Source: Mesonia aquimarina
GTDB taxonomy: Bacteria; Bacteroidota; Bacteroidia; Flavobacteriales; Flavobacteriaceae
NCBI RefSeq assembly: GCF_003667275.1
Contig: NZ_RCNV01000013.1
Span: 1-64,000, forward strand
Reading direction: 5' to 3'
Length of the DNA: 64,000 nucleotides
Below the pieces are notes generated by a model. That model did not search any database. It saw nothing but the letters and a program-made list of their open reading frames with translations, and was not told the DNA's origin. Of the stretch, positions 61,211-64,000 are shown piece after piece. The translations under genes were made by a program, and so were the position numbers. How positions within the stretch are numbered: the first letter of the stretch is position 1; each line of letters opens with the position of its first letter.

Positions 61211-63468
61211 TGGAATCAACTATTATTTTTCTTCCCATTGCTATGGCAGTAGTGGGAATTATCTTCATGATTATCAAAGCGAGTTGGGTAAAAAAACAAG
61301 CGGCAGGAAATGAGAAAATGCAATCCATTTCAAAAAGTATAAAAGACGGAGCTCTTGCTTTTTTAAATGCAGAATATCGCTTGTTAATTGTCTTTGTTAT
61401 TCTCGCATCTATAGCTTTATATGTAATTTCAATAAGTGTAGATACCACAAGCTGGATGATTATCCCAGCGTTTATTCTTGGAGCAATTTTCTCGGCACTA
61501 GCAGGAAATATTGGTATGCGTATAGCAACTGAAGCTAACGCAAGAACAGCACAAGCAGCCAGAACAAGTCTGCCAAATGCACTCAAAGTTTCTTTTAGTG
61601 GTGGAACCGTTATGGGCTTAGGTGTGGCAGGTTTAGCAGTGTTGGGTTTAAGTTTGTTGTTTATTGTCTTTATTAATCAATTTGTAGGTGAAGCTGATAC
61701 ATTTTATGCTGATATGACGATGGTTTTAGAAGCCCTTGCAGGTTTTTCTTTAGGGGCAGAATCTATTGCCCTTTTTGCAAGAGTCGGTGGTGGTATTTAT
61801 ACAAAAGCTGCTGACGTTGGAGCAGATTTAGTTGGAAAAGTAGAGGCAGGAATTCCAGAAGATGATCCTAGAAATCCGGCTACAATTGCTGATAATGTTG
61901 GTGATAATGTTGGGGATGTTGCTGGAATGGGAGCAGACCTATTTGGAAGCTATGTAGCAACAGTTTTAGCGGCTATGGTACTTGGGAATTATGTGATAAG
62001 AGACATGTCCTTAGACACACCTTTTACCGACGATTTTAATAATATGGGACCTATTTTGCTACCCTTAGTTATTGCAGGTGTCGGTATATTAGCTTCTATT
62101 CTGGGAACTTTTTTGGTAAAGATAAAAAGTAATTCAGCAAAAGAAAGTAAAGTTCAAGCTGCTTTAGATAGAGGAAATTGGATAGCAATTTTATTAACAC
62201 TTGTCGCTACTTGGTTTTTAATAGAGTGGATGTTGCCTCCAAGTTTACAAATGAATTTCTTTGGAGAAGGATCTAAAGTAATTCCTTCAATCAATGTATT
62301 TTGGGCAGCTCTGATAGGTCTAGCAGTAGGAGCCTTGATTTCTGTAGTTACAGCTCATTATACAAGTTTAGGCAAAAAACCGGTACTTAATATTGTTAAA
62401 AATAGTTCAACTGGAGCAGCTACAAATATCATAGCCGGTTTAGCGGTAGGGATGAAATCTACTTTTTTATCAGTTTTATTATTTGCAGCAGCAATTTACG
62501 GTTCTTATGAATTAGCCGGATTTTATGGTGTTGCCTTAGCAGCTTCAGCGATGATGGCAACTACAGCTATGCAATTGGCAATTGATGCTTTTGGACCCAT
62601 TGCAGATAATGCCGGAGGCGTTGCAGAAATGAGTGAAATGCCAGAAGAAGTAAGAGAACGTACAGATATTTTAGATTCTGTGGGAAATACAACTGCGGCT
62701 GTAGGTAAAGGTTTTGCGATCGCATCAGCGGCATTAACAGCGCTTGCTTTGTTTGCTGCATATGTTACATTTACGGGAATTGATGGAATTAACATTTTCA
62801 AGGCAGACGTATTAGCAGCGCTTTTTGTGGGCGGAATGATTCCTGTAATTTTTTCGGCTTTAGCGATGGAATCAGTAGGTAAGGCTGCTATGGAAATGGT
62901 AAAAGAAGTCCGTAGGCAGTTTAAAGAGATTCCAGGAATAATGGAACGCACGGCAACACCCGAATACGCAAAATGTGTAGATATATCTACAAAAGCGGCC
63001 TTACGTGAAATGATTTTACCAGGCTTAATTACTATAATTTCTCCCGTTATTGTTGGGGTCGTTTTTGGTGCAGAACCGCTTGGTGGTTATATGGCCGGTG
63101 TTTGTGTTTCAGGAGTAATGTGGGCTATCTTTCAAAATAATGCCGGAGGAGCGTGGGATAATGCTAAAAAGTCTTTTGAAGCTGGTGTTGAAATCGATGG
63201 TAAAATGACTTATAAAGGAAGTGATGCGCATAAAGCTGCTGTAACTGGTGATACGGTAGGGGATCCCTTTAAAGATACTTCAGGTCCATCAATGAATATT
63301 TTAATCAAGTTAACCTGTTTGGTAGGATTAGTAATTGCCCCTATTTTAGGAAATCACTCAGCTGAAGAACTAGAATCATCTCAAAAACAAAAAATAGATA
63401 AAATTGAAAAAAATATCGAAGAAGAGCCTATAAAAACATTAAGCTTGGTAAATGAAATAAAGCATTAA
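61210..63468 (+). CDS. hppA: Membrane-bound ion-translocating pyrophosphatase (K+-dependent type)
   Basis: Couples pyrophosphate hydrolysis to pumping H+ or Na+ across the inner membrane. 752 residues, about 16 membrane helices. The substrate loop is [18 protein letters not shown] starting at G193 (K199, D202), followed by a [17 protein letters not shown] block; the third motif lies near 655-700 ([25 protein letters not shown]). In [10 protein letters not shown] the deciding residue is A496, not Lys, so by known rules the enzyme needs K+. K+-dependent members include Na+ pumps; which ion is moved cannot be told safely. The last 30 residues are a charged extension. Confidence 0.93.
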   Translation: MESTIIFLPIAMAVVGIIFMIIKASWVKKQAAGNEKMQSISKSIKDGALAFLNAEYRLLIVFVILASIALYVISISVDTTSWMIIPAFILGAIFSALAGNIGMRIATEANARTAQAARTSLPNALKVSFSGGTVMGLGVAGLAVLGLSLLFIVFINQFVGEADTFYADMTMVLEALAGFSLGAESIALFARVGGGIYTKAADVGADLVGKVEAGIPEDDPRNPATIADNVGDNVGDVAGMGADLFGSYVATVLAAMVLGNYVIRDMSLDTPFTDDFNNMGPILLPLVIAGVGILASILGTFLVKIKSNSAKESKVQAALDRGNWIAILLTLVATWFLIEWMLPPSLQMNFFGEGSKVIPSINVFWAALIGLAVGALISVVTAHYTSLGKKPVLNIVKNSSTGAATNIIAGLAVGMKSTFLSVLLFAAAIYGSYELAGFYGVALAASAMMATTAMQLAIDAFGPIADNAGGVAEMSEMPEEVRERTDILDSVGNTTAAVGKGFAIASAALTALALFAAYVTFTGIDGINIFKADVLAALFVGGMIPVIFSALAMESVGKAAMEMVKEVRRQFKEIPGIMERTATPEYAKCVDISTKAALREMILPGLITIISPVIVGVVFGAEPLGGYMAGVCVSGVMWAIFQNNAGGAWDNAKKSFEAGVEIDGKMTYKGSDAHKAAVTGDTVGDPFKDTSGPSMNILIKLTCLVGLVIAPILGNHSAEELESSQKQKIDKIEKNIEEEPIKTLSLVNEIKH

Positions 63469-63473
63469 TTATT

Positions 63474-63513
63474 AAAAAAAAACCTCAATTTTTTTTTAGA
63501 AATTGAGGTTTTT
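63474..63513 (+). terminator. Bidirectional terminator between hppA and the small secreted protein gene
   Basis: AAAAACCTCAATTT (63478-63491) pairs with AAATTGAGGTTTTT (63500-63513). It has U-runs on either strand and lies between convergent genes. Confidence 0.88.
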
Positions 63514-63532
63514 AATAGGTTCTAAACTAACT

Positions 63533-63868
63533 TTATTGCTTGTGAGAACTTTTATAGTGCTCAGCAAATTTTTCCATTTGCGATGAGCTTAAAACCTTTC
63601 TAAGGTTTTTATAAAACTCAGCTTCAAATTTGTTTTTAATATCGAAGTAATTTTCGTTTTTTTCTTTACCTGCCAGATTTTGCTTTAATGAGGAATAGTA
63701 TTCTTTTGCATATCTATAAATTTTATCTTTTTGAATTGTTGTTAAGTCAATCTTTTCAGTCATTTTTTGTACAAATTCATCAGATTTATTTTTCTCCTGA
63801 GCTGTTACGCTTAAAGAAGTGCAAAAAACAAAAGCAATTGTAGATAGTAGTAAGTATATTTTTTTCAT
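63533..63868 (-). CDS. Small secreted protein of unknown function
   Basis: 111 residues. A signal peptide (about 1-23, VTAQ) precedes an almost wholly helical, charged mature part (KMTEKIDLTTIQKDKIYRYA, then a FYKNLRKVLSSSQMEKFAEH segment). The pattern of a helical pair with 'L(T/S)xxQ' turns resembles small Spy/CpxP-like or DUF-type periplasmic helper proteins in Bacteroidota, but there is no clear signature. I do not recognise the family. It is convergent with hppA; its 5' region runs to the window edge. Confidence 0.65.
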   Translation of the reverse strand: MKKIYLLLSTIAFVFCTSLSVTAQEKNKSDEFVQKMTEKIDLTTIQKDKIYRYAKEYYSSLKQNLAGKEKNENYFDIKNKFEAEFYKNLRKVLSSSQMEKFAEHYKSSHKQ

Positions 63869-64000
63869 AAATTCTATGATTTTATTTAATCAAATATAAC
63901 TATAGATTTTTAATAAAAAAAATAATTAATAAATAGTTGAGAGATGATTTTGATTCATTTTTTTAAAATATTTACCTTTTCTTTCCCCCCGGTGGATACT
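63869..64000. other. AT-rich right edge without a recognised feature
   Basis: These 132 bases are AT-rich and presumably contain the promoter of the secreted protein gene on the minus strand. I see no TAnnTTTG on the needed strand, no ORF and no hairpin. A short C-rich string lies at the very end (CCCCCCGG). Confidence 0.3.

Noticed and set aside
61203-62951. Minus-strand open frames inside hppA (61203-61586, 62523-62951, 62567-62761)
   Set aside because: Shadows of the hydrophobic coding sequence of the membrane pyrophosphatase.
1-64000. CRISPR arrays, defence islands, prophage, transposons, tRNA or rRNA genes
   Set aside because: I looked for spaced direct repeats, transposase or integrase motifs, cas-like proteins and tRNA cloverleaf ends and saw none.

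Overview
The window is a stretch of an AT-rich chromosome from a member of the Bacteroidota, most likely the family Flavobacteriaceae. The evidence is a gliding and type IX secretion block (gldJ, porU, porV), a T9SS type B sorting domain at the left edge, exosortase XrtF with its partner, PafA-type phosphatase, DUF5686 and barrel proteins, the N-acyl-ornithine type of arginine operon, and promoters of the Bacteroidota form TAnnTTTG. I saw no rRNA, tRNA, CRISPR array, insertion sequence or prophage. Most of the window is ordinary core genome; the unusual signals are mainly regulatory or are lesions and odd starts in single genes.

Layout. 1-182: tail of a secreted protein. 183-548: promoter and leader of the arginine operon. 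The leader holds one clear Arg-rich leader peptide and a second possible one, followed by a terminator-like hairpin, so it looks like a ribosome-mediated attenuator. 558-8561: eight tightly packed genes (GNAT acyltransferase, argG, argC, argD, argF', argB, argE, argH) for arginine synthesis from glutamate, closed by two tandem terminators. 8782-11801 (minus): murF and gldJ. 12010-17034 (plus): porU and porV. Palindromic TAACGTTA sites lie in the gldJ/porU divergent promoter region. 17218-24783 (plus): pyruvate dehydrogenase E1 alpha and E2, M28 peptidase, short-chain dehydrogenase, SprT-like protein, mannose-1-phosphate guanylyltransferase, DUF389 membrane protein. 24876-26377 (minus): Mla-type ABC ATPase and permease. 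26495-28177: PafA phosphatase. 28174-30618 (minus): KAS III-like enzyme, methyltransferase, glycosyltransferase. 30823-33672 (minus): glycine dehydrogenase.

33808-40361: UbiA-like membrane protein, zinc anti-sigma-like protein with ECF sigma factor, glycosyltransferase, HemW, free-methionine-sulfoxide reductase, XrtF exosortase pair, and three tandem acidic lipoproteins. 40464-48728: Kdo transferase, DegT aminotransferase, a macroglobulin-like/plug-domain protein, FabD, a PNPOx-like protein, a fructosamine-kinase-like gene whose start seems to be ATA, DHFR and a 2TM protein. 48792-53401: class V PLP enzyme, egtD and egtB (ergothioneine), a frameshifted TonB-C-like gene, thyA. 53414-53508: an imperfect palindromic intergenic repeat. 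53622-63868: barrel protein, bifunctional nuclease-UVR fusion, etfA/etfB, pyruvate dehydrogenase E1 beta, DUF5686 protein, soluble and membrane pyrophosphatases side by side, and a small secreted protein.

Functional links: PorU and PorV are the machinery that would process and attach proteins such as the one at the left edge, and GldJ serves the same gliding/T9SS apparatus. E1 alpha and E2 (17-20 kb) need the E1 beta at 57 kb. EgtB and EgtD make the ergothioneine precursor, and the class V PLP enzyme beside them could supply the last step. Kdo transferase, ManC, DegT and the glycosyltransferases point to envelope polysaccharide and lipopolysaccharide synthesis.
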